Both the position numbers and the translations under genes were made by a program. Positions 1 through 10,764 of a stretch of DNA of 64,000 bases are shown here, in pieces. Source of the DNA: Caulobacter henricii (GTDB lineage: Bacteria; Pseudomonadota; Alphaproteobacteria; Caulobacterales; Caulobacteraceae); contig NZ_CP013002.1 in assembly GCF_001414055.1 (NCBI RefSeq), positions 1 through 64,000 on the forward strand. The letters run 5' to 3'. Below the pieces are notes generated by a model, which saw only the letters and a list, made by a program, of their open reading frames with translations, ran no database searches and was not told the DNA's origin. How positions within the stretch are numbered: the first letter of the stretch is position 1; every line of letters starts with the position of its first letter.

Positions 1-105
1 ATCCAGTCGGCTTTTGCTTTGTGTTCAACCGCACGCATTGTTCGGATAACAGCGTCCGAAAAATAGTGAACTTAACTATTCCCTTGCCACGCGAGGGGCT
101 CTCGC

Positions 106-174
106 GAGTCAACAGAAATATCCGGACTCGGACGCAAGTTTTCCGTTTGACCGGCAGGGTCGGCTGGCTAGTTT
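106..174 (+). promoter_or_regulatory. dnaA promoter with two GANTC (CcrM-type) sites
   Basis: A housekeeping-type promoter fits the Caulobacter pattern: -35 TTGACCG at 147-153, then 13 bases, then GCTAGTTT at 167-174. Transcription would begin near 181, giving a leader of about 150 nt before the dnaA start at 334. GANTC sites lie upstream at 106-110 (GAGTC) and 125-129 (GACTC), where methylation state could tune dnaA expression through the cell cycle, as is known in Caulobacter. No consensus DnaA box (TTATCCACA) was seen in bases 1-333, and nothing else was recognised in that stretch. The promoter position is inferred from motif match alone. Confidence 0.65.
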
Positions 175-333
175 AGGGCTCTCAGCGCCCTTCCAGTTTT
201 TGGAAAAAAACGGTGGCGGCAGAACCCTGCGTTCTGCTGACTAAGCCCCCGTGTGCGTGGAGAACCGGTCGTTCGCCTTTGGGGGGCGTGCGGCGGGACG
301 AGCGGTTTTGACCAGGTACGAGGCGGTGGACGA

Positions 334-1800
334 ATGACAATCAAGGGTGGGGTGGCGAGCCAGGACTTCTCGGCTGCGATTCCAGCGGTTGCCTGCGAGT
401 CCGCTGGCGGCGTCTGGCACAAGGTGTGCCTGACTCTGAAGCGCGAGCTGGGTGATGCGTCTTTCGGCTCGTGGATCGCGCCGGCTCTGTTGCGCGAAGG
501 TCCGTCCGGCGATGTGGTTCTGGTCACCCCGACCGGTATTGCCCGGGACTGGATCCGTCGCAGCGCCTGGCGTCGCATCAGCGAACTCTGGATCGCCCAT
601 GACCCGACGGCCCGTCGCATTGACCTGAAATCCCGCCTGGAATTCGAAGCCTCGGCTGGCGCCTATGTCGATGCGGCCAAGGCTGAACCGATCGAGATCG
701 TTCTGCCGGTCTCGACCGATGCGCCCAGCCTGGCCCCGGTTCCGACCGGCAAGCCTTCGCGGACCCAGGGTCTGCAGGAGCGCTTCACCTTCGAGACCTT
801 TGTCCCGGGTCCCGCCAACGAATTTGCCCATGCCGTGGCGCGCCGGGTGGCGAGCTGGGCCGATGGTCACTTCAATCCGGTTCTGTTCCACGGCCCCTAC
901 GGCTTTGGCAAAACCCACCTGCTCAACGCCCTGGCCTGGGAGGCCATGCGTCAGGCCCCGACCAAGCGCGTGGTCTATCTGACCGCCGAGCGCTTCCTGT
1001 CGACCTTCGTGCGCGCCGTGATGGATCGCCAGACGGCGGCCTTCAAGGAAGAGCTGCGCGCCGCCGACCTGCTGATCATCGACGACGTGCATTTCATCGC
1101 CGGCAAGCAGTCCACCCAGGAAGAACTGTTCCACACCCTGACCGCCCTGGTCGAGGAAGGCCGCCGCGTCGTGTTCTCGTCGGACCGTCCGCCCTCGGCC
1201 ATGACCGAGATGGACGCGCACCTGCGCTCGCACCTGTCGGCAGGCCTGGTCTGCGGCCTCGAGCCGGCCGACCGTTCGCTGCGCATGGGCATCCTGGAGC
1301 GCAAGATCCAGACCCTGTCGGCCGCCCACGGCTCCGAGCCGACCATGCGGCCCGACGTCCTGCAGTTTCTGGCCGACCGCTTCACCGACAGCGTCCGCGA
1401 GCTGGAAGGCGCGCTCAACACCCTGTCGGCCCGGGCCGGCGAGGGCCTGTCGCGCCTGACCCTCGACGAGGTCCAGGCCATCCTGCGGCCGCATCTGCGG
1501 GCTGGCGAGAAGCGCATCACCATCGACGACATCCAGAAGGCCACCGCCGACCACTACGGCATGAAACAGGCCGACCTGCTCAGCGAGCGCCGCAACCGCG
1601 CCGTGGCCCGTCCGCGCCAGGCCGCCATGTGGCTGGCCAAGCAGCTGACCACCCGCTCCCTGCCCGACATTGGCCGTCGCTTCGGCGGTCGTGACCACAC
1701 GACGGTTCTGCACGCCGTGCGCCGCATCGAGGCCCTTCGCCTCGAGGACAGCGCCCTGAACCACGACCTGGAGGTCCTGACGCGCAAACTGCGCGGCTAG
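334..1800 (+). CDS. dnaA: Chromosomal replication initiator DnaA
   Basis: This 488-residue AAA+ ATPase binds origin DnaA boxes and opens the DNA for replisome loading. Visible features are a divergent N-terminal domain I/linker (about 1-150), a Walker A motif GPYGFGKT near residue 187, Walker B LLIIDD near 247, and the C-terminal DnaA signature GRDHTTVLHA near 453 in the box-binding domain. The ATG at 334 (MTIKGGVASQ) is preferred over the longer in-frame extension to 253 because the N-terminus then matches Caulobacter DnaA. It is preceded by a promoter with GANTC sites and a leader of about 150 nt, and followed by a strong terminator at 1861. In Caulobacter the gene lies close to the origin, although the origin itself is not in this window. 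Confidence 0.97.
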   Translation: MTIKGGVASQDFSAAIPAVACESAGGVWHKVCLTLKRELGDASFGSWIAPALLREGPSGDVVLVTPTGIARDWIRRSAWRRISELWIAHDPTARRIDLKSRLEFEASAGAYVDAAKAEPIEIVLPVSTDAPSLAPVPTGKPSRTQGLQERFTFETFVPGPANEFAHAVARRVASWADGHFNPVLFHGPYGFGKTHLLNALAWEAMRQAPTKRVVYLTAERFLSTFVRAVMDRQTAAFKEELRAADLLIIDDVHFIAGKQSTQEELFHTLTALVEEGRRVVFSSDRPPSAMTEMDAHLRSHLSAGLVCGLEPADRSLRMGILERKIQTLSAAHGSEPTMRPDVLQFLADRFTDSVRELEGALNTLSARAGEGLSRLTLDEVQAILRPHLRAGEKRITIDDIQKATADHYGMKQADLLSERRNRAVARPRQAAMWLAKQLTTRSLPDIGRRFGGRDHTTVLHAVRRIEALRLEDSALNHDLEVLTRKLRG

Positions 1801-1860
1801 GTCGCCCCGGAGGCTGACACCGGTTTCCGTTGCGTCAGCCTTGAGTCCGGCATCAGATTG

Positions 1861-1896
1861 AAAAGGGGTCGCCTGGCCGGGCGGCCCCTTTTTTTG
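1861..1896 (+). terminator. Intrinsic terminator of dnaA
   Basis: A 13-bp stem (1861-1873 with 1879-1891, one G-U pair) closes a 5-nt loop and runs into a T tract. It lies 60 bp past the dnaA stop and separates dnaA from the TPR gene. Confidence 0.9.
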
Positions 1897-2003
1897 GGCG
1901 ACCCTGCCGTCAGGGCAATGGCGGTGCTGTTAACCGGAGACCGGTGTTTGACCACCTGCCCCGATTTGGCGACACTCGTCCCGGGGGCAAGAGGGGCGCT
2001 GCA

Positions 2004-3875
2004 TTGACTGACGAGACAAGGCCGTTGCGGACCCGCAAGTCCCCCCGCGCCCCTGCGCCGACCACTCCGGACCCTATCGAGATCGCCATGGAGGCCAAGG
2101 CCTCGGGCCGCGATCCCGTGGGTTCTGCCGAGCAGTTACTTCTGAGTCAGAACCGGCTGATCGGCTGGCAGATCGCCTCTGAACGGGCCGGCTTTGCCCT
2201 GAAGGTCCTGACCGGCCTGGCTGGCCTGATCGCGCTGGTCGCGGTTCTGGCGCTGGTCTGGAGCGCCAGCCAGTATCGCGGCGTGACCATCAAGCCCTTT
2301 TCCGTGCCCCCTGAGATGGAGGCCCGGGGCCTGACCGGCACGGTGGTGGCCGAGCGGGTTATCGACCGCCTGGCGCGGCTGCAGGCCGCCACGGGGTCGA
2401 CGCGGACCGGAGCCCGCTATTCCAGCGGCTGGGGCGAGGTCGAGGTCACCATCCCCCAGACCGGCGTTTCGGCCACCGAGCTGTGGAAGTTTCTGCGTGG
2501 ATGGCTCGGCCAGGAGATCGAGGTCTCCGGCGACATCGTCAAGGCCGGGACCGAGGTCCAGTTGAGCGTTCGGGCCGACCGGACGTCCGCGCCCCTGATC
2601 CGGGGCCCGGAAGCCGATCTTGAAGGTCTGCTGGACCGGGCCGCGGAAGCCCTGTTCGCCGAGACTCAGGCCTATCGCTACGGCGTCTATCTGATGCTTG
2701 AAGGCCGGCGGCTTGAGGAGGCCCAGGCGGTTTTCCAGCGACTGGCCCTGGACGATGACAGGGTCGAGCGGAAATGGGCCCTGGTTGGGCTCACCAACGC
2801 CTATTTGCGACAGGGCAATCTGGACAAGGGCCTGAAATCGGCCGGGGCTGCTGTCGCCGCGGACAGCCGGTTTGCGCTCGGCGTATCCATCTTCGCGCGC
2901 AGTCGCTATTTCGCCGGTCACTGGGAGACCAGCTATCAGACCAATGCCCGCGTCGCGTCGCTCGCCCAGGGGTCAGACGAGTTTGATCGCGATCGACTGG
3001 AGAACTTCAAGGTCGAGCACCTCGCCCTCGATGCTCGCTTCCGGCATGACCACAACCACGCCCTGGAGATCCTTCAGCGCTTCGGGAAAAAAGATGTCCA
3101 GCGCAATCTCAATCACCTCTGGCTGGCTGCGGGTCAGAAGATCGCCCTTCACCGTCCCAGCGAGGCGATGACCGAGGTGGCGGGGTCGCTCGGCAGTCCC
3201 GCCGAGGCGCTTGACGAGATGCGCCTGTCGCTCGCTGAGCGACTGGAGCGGCAGGACTGGGCGGGTGCTGTCGCACGGTATCGCTCGATCCAGGAGGCCC
3301 ATCCGGAACAGCGTTTCAGCGTTTCCGGTCGCTACTTTAACGATGAAGGCCCCACGGCCTATGCCATGGCCCGGCTGGGGGACCTTGACGGGGCCCGGGC
3401 GCTGCTGGCCCAGGGACGCCACGACAGCTATCCGATCACCATCGCCAGGGCCCAGGTGGCGGCCCTCAGCGGTGACGTCGCGGGCTCGGAGCGCCTCTTC
3501 GTCGCGGCGACGGAACGGGCTCCCAGTCTTGCCGATGCCCATTTCGCCTGGGGTCAGGCGCGGCTGGAACGGGGGAATGCGGCGGGCGCGATCGCCGTCC
3601 TGAAGATCGCCGCCGAGCGCGCGCCGCGCTGGGCCGATCCCCTGAAGGTCTGGGGCGATGCCCTGGTTGCTGAGGGCCGCCACAAGGACGCTATCCGTCA
3701 GTACCAGGCAGCGGCCCGCCGGGCCCCGCAATGGGGTGCCCTGCATCTGGCCTGGGGCCAGGCCCTGGTCGCCCAGGGCCATGAGGGCAAGGCCCGGGAC
3801 CGCTGGCGTGCCGCAGCCGGCATGGACCTCAGCGCGACCGACCGCGCAACGGCTTCGCGACTCCTGGCCTCCTGA
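2004..3875 (+). CDS. Membrane-anchored TPR-repeat protein
   Basis: A 623-residue protein with a cytoplasmic basic N-terminus, one transmembrane helix at about residues 68-88 (LTGLAGLIALVAVLALVW), and a long extracytoplasmic part. The C-terminal 180 residues contain degenerate tetratricopeptide repeats (A-W-G-A/LxxxG patterns such as FAWGQARLERGN and LAWGQALVAQGH). TPRs normally mediate protein-protein contacts, and no catalytic motif was seen. The TTG at 2004 (MTDETRPL) follows a good Shine-Dalgarno (AAGAGGGG, 1990-1997). The frame stays open to a GTG at 1944, so the start is uncertain. The gene is single, between the dnaA terminator and the convergent alkB-like gene. Its function is unknown. 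Confidence 0.8.
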   Translation: MTDETRPLRTRKSPRAPAPTTPDPIEIAMEAKASGRDPVGSAEQLLLSQNRLIGWQIASERAGFALKVLTGLAGLIALVAVLALVWSASQYRGVTIKPFSVPPEMEARGLTGTVVAERVIDRLARLQAATGSTRTGARYSSGWGEVEVTIPQTGVSATELWKFLRGWLGQEIEVSGDIVKAGTEVQLSVRADRTSAPLIRGPEADLEGLLDRAAEALFAETQAYRYGVYLMLEGRRLEEAQAVFQRLALDDDRVERKWALVGLTNAYLRQGNLDKGLKSAGAAVAADSRFALGVSIFARSRYFAGHWETSYQTNARVASLAQGSDEFDRDRLENFKVEHLALDARFRHDHNHALEILQRFGKKDVQRNLNHLWLAAGQKIALHRPSEAMTEVAGSLGSPAEALDEMRLSLAERLERQDWAGAVARYRSIQEAHPEQRFSVSGRYFNDEGPTAYAMARLGDLDGARALLAQGRHDSYPITIARAQVAALSGDVAGSERLFVAATERAPSLADAHFAWGQARLERGNAAGAIAVLKIAAERAPRWADPLKVWGDALVAEGRHKDAIRQYQAAARRAPQWGALHLAWGQALVAQGHEGKARDRWRAAAGMDLSATDRATASRLLAS

Positions 3876-3887
3876 CCGGGCCGTTCT

Positions 3888-4505
3888 TCACTCCGCCCCC
3901 GCCCGCCGCAGGGTCAGGTTGATCCGGCCGCCGCCGGGGACCAGGCTGGAGGAGCCGGCGATCACCCGGTCGACCCCGTGGAAGGCCATCCGGGCCGGGC
4001 CGGACAGGCGGAGGACGTCGCCGGAGGCCAGTTTCAGGCTACGGGTCGGGTCCTTGCGCGCTGTGCCGCCGAAGCGGAACACCGCCGTGTCGCCCAGGGA
4101 GATCGACAGCACCGGAAAGCGCGGATCGGCCTCGTCGCGGTCCTGGTGCAGGCCCATGCGGGCCGTACCGCGATAGAGATTGACCAGACAGGCATCCGCA
4201 GGGACCTCGGGGTCGCCCAGCTGGGCCCAGAGGTCGAGCAGGACCCCGGGCATGGCCGGCCACGGCCGGCCGGTGGCGGGATGCTGTCCGGCATAGCGAT
4301 AGCCCGTCCGGTCACTGACCCAGCCCAGGGCCCCCAGGCTCGTCATGCCCACGCTCATCGCCTGGCCGGAGGCCGTTTCATAATGGTCGAAAGGCGCCGC
4401 CTCGGCGGCCGCCAGCACGGTCGCGACCAGGGCGGACTGGGCGGTGGGCGTCAGCAGGCCGGGCCAGAGGTCGAGGCCCGGGATGATGGTGAGCGGCTGG
4501 ATCAT
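3888..4505 (-). CDS. alkB: AlkB-family alpha-ketoglutarate-dependent DNA dioxygenase
   Basis: A 205-residue 2OG-Fe(II) dioxygenase that by family oxidatively removes alkyl groups from 1-methyladenine and 3-methylcytosine in DNA. The iron ligands are visible as HxD in GLHQDRDE (about residue 118) and a distal His in FHGVDRV, followed by RINLTLRRA, which supplies the 2-oxoglutarate-binding arginine and the nucleotide-lid Arg. NLYRGTARMGLHQD matches the family core. The length is typical of bacterial AlkB. It converges on the TPR gene (12 bp apart) and is divergent from the aminopeptidase at 4599, with about 90 bp shared between the starts. No Ada box was recognised. Confidence 0.93.
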   Translation of the reverse strand: MIQPLTIIPGLDLWPGLLTPTAQSALVATVLAAAEAAPFDHYETASGQAMSVGMTSLGALGWVSDRTGYRYAGQHPATGRPWPAMPGVLLDLWAQLGDPEVPADACLVNLYRGTARMGLHQDRDEADPRFPVLSISLGDTAVFRFGGTARKDPTRSLKLASGDVLRLSGPARMAFHGVDRVIAGSSSLVPGGGRINLTLRRAGAE

Positions 4506-4598
4506 TACGTATATTTAACGCGCCTGACGGGAGTGCAGGGTGTTGTTTCGCGAACCGGCCAGTGGGGTCGGGCCAAAAGTTCCAGTCCAGGTCTGTAC

Positions 4599-7235
4599 AT
4601 GCGTCGTCTTTTGTCTTCCGCGGCGGCCGCCGCGCTCATTTTCGCCGCTGGAACCGCCCTGGCCGCGCCGACCGCAGGGGCCGCCACGGCCGCCACCGTC
4701 ACGACCCAGCTGCCGCGCAATGTCGTCCCGTCCCACTATGATCTGGCCTTTACCCCTGATGTCGAGGGCATGACCTTCAAGGCCCGGGTCAGGATCGCCA
4801 TCACGGTGGTCGAGCCGACCCGCACCATCACCCTGCAGGCCGCCGATCTGACCTTCACGAGGGCCGAGCTGGCCGGGATCGGGGCCGCCAGCATCAAGGT
4901 CGATGACGAGGCCCAGACCGCCAGCTTCACCTTCGACAAGCCCTTGGCCAAGGGCCGGTACGAGCTGGCCATCGACTATGCCGGCAAGATCTACACCCAG
5001 GCCGCCGGCCTGTTCGCCCTCGACTACGAGACCGAGACCGGCAAGAAGCGCGCCCTCTACACCCAGTTCGAGAATTCCGACTTCCGTCGCTTCGTGCCCT
5101 CGTGGGACGAGCCCTTCTACAAGGCGACCTTCCGCGTCGAGGCGACGGTCCCGACCGGCCAGATGGCCCTGGGCAACATGCCGGTCGCGGCGAGCACCGA
5201 CCTCGGCGGCGGCAAGACCCTGGTCAAGTTCGCGACGTCGCCGAAGATGTCGACCTATCTGCTGTTCTTCGGCCTCGGCGAGTTTGACCGGGCCTCGGTC
5301 AAGGTGGCCGGAGTCGATGTCGGGGTGGTCACCAAGAAGGGCGATACGCCCAAGGCGGAGTTTGCCCTGAAGTCGGCCGCCGACCTGCTGCCCTGGTACA
5401 ATGACTATTTCGGCGTGCCCTATCCGCTGCCGGCCCTCGACAACATCGCCGCCCCGGGGCGCAGCCAGTTCTTCAGCGCCATGGAGAACTGGGGCGCGAT
5501 CTTCACCTTCGAGTACGCCATGCTGCTCGATCCGAAGATCTCGACCCAGACCGACAGCCAGCGGGTCTTCACGACCGTAGCCCACGAGATGGCCCACCAG
5601 TGGTTCGGCGATCTGGTCACCATGGCCTGGTGGGATGACCTGTGGCTGAACGAGGGCTTTGCCTCCTGGATGGAGGGTCGGGCCACCGAGCACTTCCATC
5701 CCGAGTGGAACGCGGCCCTGGCCGCGGTCGGCGGCCGCGAATATGCCATGAGCCTCGATGCCCTGAAGACCACCCATCCTGTGGTCCAGCACGTCGAGAC
5801 CGTCGACCAGGCCAGCCAGGCCTTTGACGGCATCACCTACCAGAAGGGTGAAGCGGTCATCCGCATGCTCGAGGCCTATGTCGGGGCCGATGCCTGGCGC
5901 GCCGGCGTGCGCACCTACATGAAGAAGCACGCCCACAGGAATACGGTCAGCGATGACCTGTGGCGCGAGATCGAGGCTGCCGCCGGCAAGCCGATCACCG
6001 ACATCGCCCATGACTTCACCCTGCAGCCGGGCGTGCCGCTGATCACCGTCAGCGACCAGACCTGCACGGCCGGCAAGGCCACCCTGAGTCTGACCCAGGG
6101 CGAGTTCAGCAAGGACCAGCCCAACAAGACGCCCCTCGCCTGGCGGGTGCCCGTCACGGTCAGGGCGGTCGGCGGCGGTGAAGCCAAGACCCTGGTCGTC
6201 GGCGGCAAGGGCAAGGTGACGGTCGATGGCTGCGGCCCGGTGATCGTCAATGCCGGCCAGAGCGGCTATTACCGGACCCTGTATGGCCCGGAGCGGTTCG
6301 GCGGGGTGGTGGGCAGCTTTGCCAGCCTGCCGGCCATCGACCAGCTGGGCGTGATGTCCAATACCTGGGCCATGGGCCTGTCCGGCTATCAGCCGGCGAC
6401 GGACTTCCTCGACTTGGCCAGCGCAACCCCGGCCTCGGCCGATCCCCAGGTTCTGTCCAAGATCGCCGGGGTGTTTGAAACCATCGACGGCTACTATTCG
6501 GGCCTGCCCGCCGAAAAGGCGGCCTTCCGCAAGATCGCCCTCGCCCGCCTCAACCCCCTGTTCGCCCAGGTCGGCTGGACGCCGAAGGCCGGCGAGCCCG
6601 ACACGGTGGCCATCCTGCGGGGCGAGCTGATCGGGGCCCTGGGCGGCATGGGGGATCCGGCGGTGGTCGCCGAGGCCCGCCGGCGCTTTGCGGCCGACAG
6701 GACCGACCCGTCGGCCATTCCCGGCCCCTTGCGCAAGGTGATCCTGGCGGTGGTGGCCCAGCATGCAGACGCCGCCACCTGGGATGCGATCCGGGCCCAG
6801 GCCCAGGCCGAGAAGACGCCGCTGATCCGCGCCCAGCTCTATGCCCTGCTGGCGGCCGCTGACGACAAGGTCCTGGCCCAGAAGGCCCTCGACCTGGCCC
6901 TGACCGCCGAGCCGGGCGAAACCCTTTCGAGCACCATGATCTCGCAGGTGGCCGGCAGCCACCCGGACATGACCTTCGACTGGGCGGTGGCTCATAAGGC
7001 GGCGGTCAACGAAAAGGTCGATACCACCTCGCGCACCCGCTTCATCACCGGCCTGGGGGCCGGATCGTCGGACCCGGCCATGGCCGACCGGATCCGGGCC
7101 TATGCCGCCGCCAATCTGGCGGAAGGCTCGCGCAAGGAGGCCGACAAGGCCGCCGCCGCCGTGCTCAACCGGGTGTCGATCCGCGAGAACCGTCTCCCGG
7201 CGATCACGGCCTGGGTAAAAAAGACTGGCGGCTGA
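4599..7235 (+). CDS. M1-family zinc aminopeptidase, secreted
   Basis: An 878-residue gluzincin aminopeptidase. An N-terminal signal peptide (MRRLLSSAAAAALIFAAGTALA) points to the periplasm. The family exopeptidase motif appears as SAMENW near residue 293, and the zinc site HEMAHQW near residue 328 with the third ligand in NEGFASW about 20 residues later. A C-terminal ERAP1-like helical domain follows. It should remove N-terminal residues from peptides. The frame extends upstream to 3978, antisense to alkB, but the signal peptide fixes the start at 4599. A strong terminator at 7251 follows the gene. Confidence 0.95.
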   Translation: MRRLLSSAAAAALIFAAGTALAAPTAGAATAATVTTQLPRNVVPSHYDLAFTPDVEGMTFKARVRIAITVVEPTRTITLQAADLTFTRAELAGIGAASIKVDDEAQTASFTFDKPLAKGRYELAIDYAGKIYTQAAGLFALDYETETGKKRALYTQFENSDFRRFVPSWDEPFYKATFRVEATVPTGQMALGNMPVAASTDLGGGKTLVKFATSPKMSTYLLFFGLGEFDRASVKVAGVDVGVVTKKGDTPKAEFALKSAADLLPWYNDYFGVPYPLPALDNIAAPGRSQFFSAMENWGAIFTFEYAMLLDPKISTQTDSQRVFTTVAHEMAHQWFGDLVTMAWWDDLWLNEGFASWMEGRATEHFHPEWNAALAAVGGREYAMSLDALKTTHPVVQHVETVDQASQAFDGITYQKGEAVIRMLEAYVGADAWRAGVRTYMKKHAHRNTVSDDLWREIEAAAGKPITDIAHDFTLQPGVPLITVSDQTCTAGKATLSLTQGEFSKDQPNKTPLAWRVPVTVRAVGGGEAKTLVVGGKGKVTVDGCGPVIVNAGQSGYYRTLYGPERFGGVVGSFASLPAIDQLGVMSNTWAMGLSGYQPATDFLDLASATPASADPQVLSKIAGVFETIDGYYSGLPAEKAAFRKIALARLNPLFAQVGWTPKAGEPDTVAILRGELIGALGGMGDPAVVAEARRRFAADRTDPSAIPGPLRKVILAVVAQHADAATWDAIRAQAQAEKTPLIRAQLYALLAAADDKVLAQKALDLALTAEPGETLSSTMISQVAGSHPDMTFDWAVAHKAAVNEKVDTTSRTRFITGLGAGSSDPAMADRIRAYAAANLAEGSRKEADKAAAAVLNRVSIRENRLPAITAWVKKTGG

Positions 7236-7250
7236 TCGCCGCCCTGCATC

Positions 7251-7293
7251 AAAAGCGGGAGGGTCGCACCCAGCAGGTGCGGCCCTTTTCCAT
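7251..7293 (+). terminator. Terminator after the M1 aminopeptidase
   Basis: A 10-bp stem (7261-7270 with 7276-7285, one G-U pair) has a 5-nt loop and is followed by TTTT. Upstream AAAAG pairs partly with the T run. It isolates the aminopeptidase from the dnaK promoter region. Confidence 0.85.
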
Positions 7294-7335
7294 TGTTCAG
7301 CTTGAAGATTCCCCTTCGCAAGATGAGGGAATGGA

Positions 7336-7385
7336 CTTGCGGGGCGCTGCACATCCCCCATATCGGCTTCCAAGCGGGGTTGACG
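7336..7385 (+). promoter_or_regulatory. Sigma-32 heat-shock promoter of dnaKJ, with possible second promoter
   Basis: CTTGCGG at 7336-7342 and CCCCATAT at 7356-7363 are separated by 13 bases and match the alphaproteobacterial heat-shock consensus (CTTGAAA, CCCCATAT). A TTGACG at 7380-7385, inside a small inverted repeat (TTGACG-GGCT-CGTCAA), could be the -35 of a vegetative promoter, as two promoters are known for dnaK in Caulobacter. I could not assign its -10 box. The leader to dnaK is about 190 nt. The rest of the 7294-7559 gap shows nothing else. Confidence 0.75.
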
Positions 7386-7559
7386 GGCTCGTCAACTTCG
7401 AGGAACGCACTCTGCCCGTCCGACATCAGTCCGCCGGGCGAGGATTGGATCAACCGTAGGAAGTTCGACCAGACGGGGACGGAGCGAGAAAAACCGGGGC
7501 GCTTGCGTCTAAGGCCCTTGTCACCGCCGTCCGCCATTCAGGAGCGACAGGTTCGTAAT

Positions 7560-9452
<1,893 letters not shown>

Positions 9453-9612
9453 TCGTCATGGGCGCGCCGCGGAACGAATCCAGTCTGGTCGTTCCGCGGC
9501 CGCCAACGGCGGATCCGCGCGGTTGTGACGCCTTGCGCCCCGCGATCGAAAACCCCACCTCTTTCCCTATCAACGCCTCTCCCGTGGGCCTCTTGGGCGC
9601 CAGACGCTGACG

Positions 9613-10764
9613 ATGCGCGACTATTACGAAATCCTGGGCGTGACCCGGACCGCCGATGATGCGGCCCTGAAGTCCGCATTCCGCAAGCTGGCGATGGAGC
9701 ACCATCCCGACCGCAATGGCGGCTGCGAGGAATCGACCGGTCGGTTCAAGGAAGTCAACGAGGCCTATAGCGTCCTCTCCGACCCCCAGAAGCGCGCGGC
9801 CTATGACCGCTTCGGCCATGCCGGCGTCAATGGCGGCGGCGGGGGTGGCCAGGGCGGCTTCGGCGGTGACGCCAGCGATATTTTCAACGACGTGTTCGGC
9901 GATGTGTTCGGCGAGATGTTCGGTGGCGGCCGTCGCCCCTCGAACGGCCCGCAACGCGGCCAGGACCTGCGCTACGACCTCGAGATCACCCTGGAGCAGG
10001 CCTATGCCGGTGCCGAGGTCGAGATCAAGGTTCCGGCGGCCATCACCTGCGAGGTCTGTGACGGCTCGGGCGCCAAGCCCGGCACCAGCCCGACCGTCTG
10101 CGGCACCTGCGGCGGTCACGGCCGTGTGCGGGCGACCCAGGGCTTCTTCGCAGTCGAGCGCGGCTGCCCGCGCTGCGGCGGTTCGGGCCGCCTGGTGCTC
10201 GATCCCTGCCAGACCTGCAGTGGCCACGGCCAGGTGCGCCGCGAGCGCATCCTGTCGGTGCGCATCCCGGCCGGCGTCGATGACGGTGCCCGCATCCGCC
10301 TGTCCGGTGAGGGCGATGCCGGGGCCCGCAGCGGGCCGCGCGGCGACCTCTACATCTTCCTGTCGGTGATCCCGCACGAACTGTTCGAGCGCGACGGCCT
10401 GGACCTGCTGTGCACCGTGCCGGTGCCGATGACCGTGGCAGCCCTGGGCGGCGAGATCGACGCCCCCTGCCTGATGGGCGGCGAGGATTGCGACGGGGCC
10501 TGCAAGATCCCGGTCAAGGTTCCGGAAGGCTCCCAGACCGGCAAGACCGTCCGCCTCAAGGGCAAGGGCATGCCGTCCCTGCGCAGCCGCCAGCGCGGCG
10601 ACCTGGTGGTCGAACTGTTCGTCGAGACCCCGACCCACCTGTCGGCCCGGCAGAAGGAGCTCCTCAAGGAGCTGGCCGGCCTGTGCGACGACAAGCAGAA
10701 CCCCAAGTCGGCCAATTTCGTCGGCAAGGCCAAGCGCTTCTGGGAAGAGGTTACCGGGAGCTAG
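9613..10764 (+). CDS. dnaJ: Hsp40 co-chaperone DnaJ
   Basis: A 383-residue type I Hsp40. The J domain begins RDYYEILGV and has the HPD motif in [11 protein letters not shown] Gly/Phe region follows. The zinc centre has four CxxC modules (CEVC, CGTC, CPRC, CQTC), then two C-terminal beta domains. It stimulates DnaK ATPase and delivers substrates. Unusually, the second C-terminal domain contains an extra cysteine patch, [12 protein letters not shown] (C-x6-C-x3-C), where typical DnaJ has a short cysteine-free loop. The stop codon shares the palindrome CTAG with the convergent gene at 10761. Confidence 0.97.
   Translation: MRDYYEILGVTRTADDAALKSAFRKLAMEHHPDRNGGCEESTGRFKEVNEAYSVLSDPQKRAAYDRFGHAGVNGGGGGGQGGFGGDASDIFNDVFGDVFGEMFGGGRRPSNGPQRGQDLRYDLEITLEQAYAGAEVEIKVPAAITCEVCDGSGAKPGTSPTVCGTCGGHGRVRATQGFFAVERGCPRCGGSGRLVLDPCQTCSGHGQVRRERILSVRIPAGVDDGARIRLSGEGDAGARSGPRGDLYIFLSVIPHELFERDGLDLLCTVPVPMTVAALGGEIDAPCLMGGEDCDGACKIPVKVPEGSQTGKTVRLKGKGMPSLRSRQRGDLVVELFVETPTHLSARQKELLKELAGLCDDKQNPKSANFVGKAKRFWEEVTGS

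Noticed and set aside
1..333. Replication origin next to dnaA
   Set aside because: No cluster of DnaA boxes or AT-rich unwinding region was seen; only the promoter and leader are supported.
3978..4598. N-terminal extension of the M1 aminopeptidase across the alkB gene
   Set aside because: A clear signal peptide begins at 4599, and the extension is antisense to the conserved alkB coding sequence.
4515..7373. Very long antisense open frames (for example 952 codons opposite the aminopeptidase; similar ones opposite mutS, glnD, infB, pnp)
   Set aside because: They mirror the codon bias of GC-rich genes on the other strand, have Gly/Gln/His-rich composition, and show no domains.
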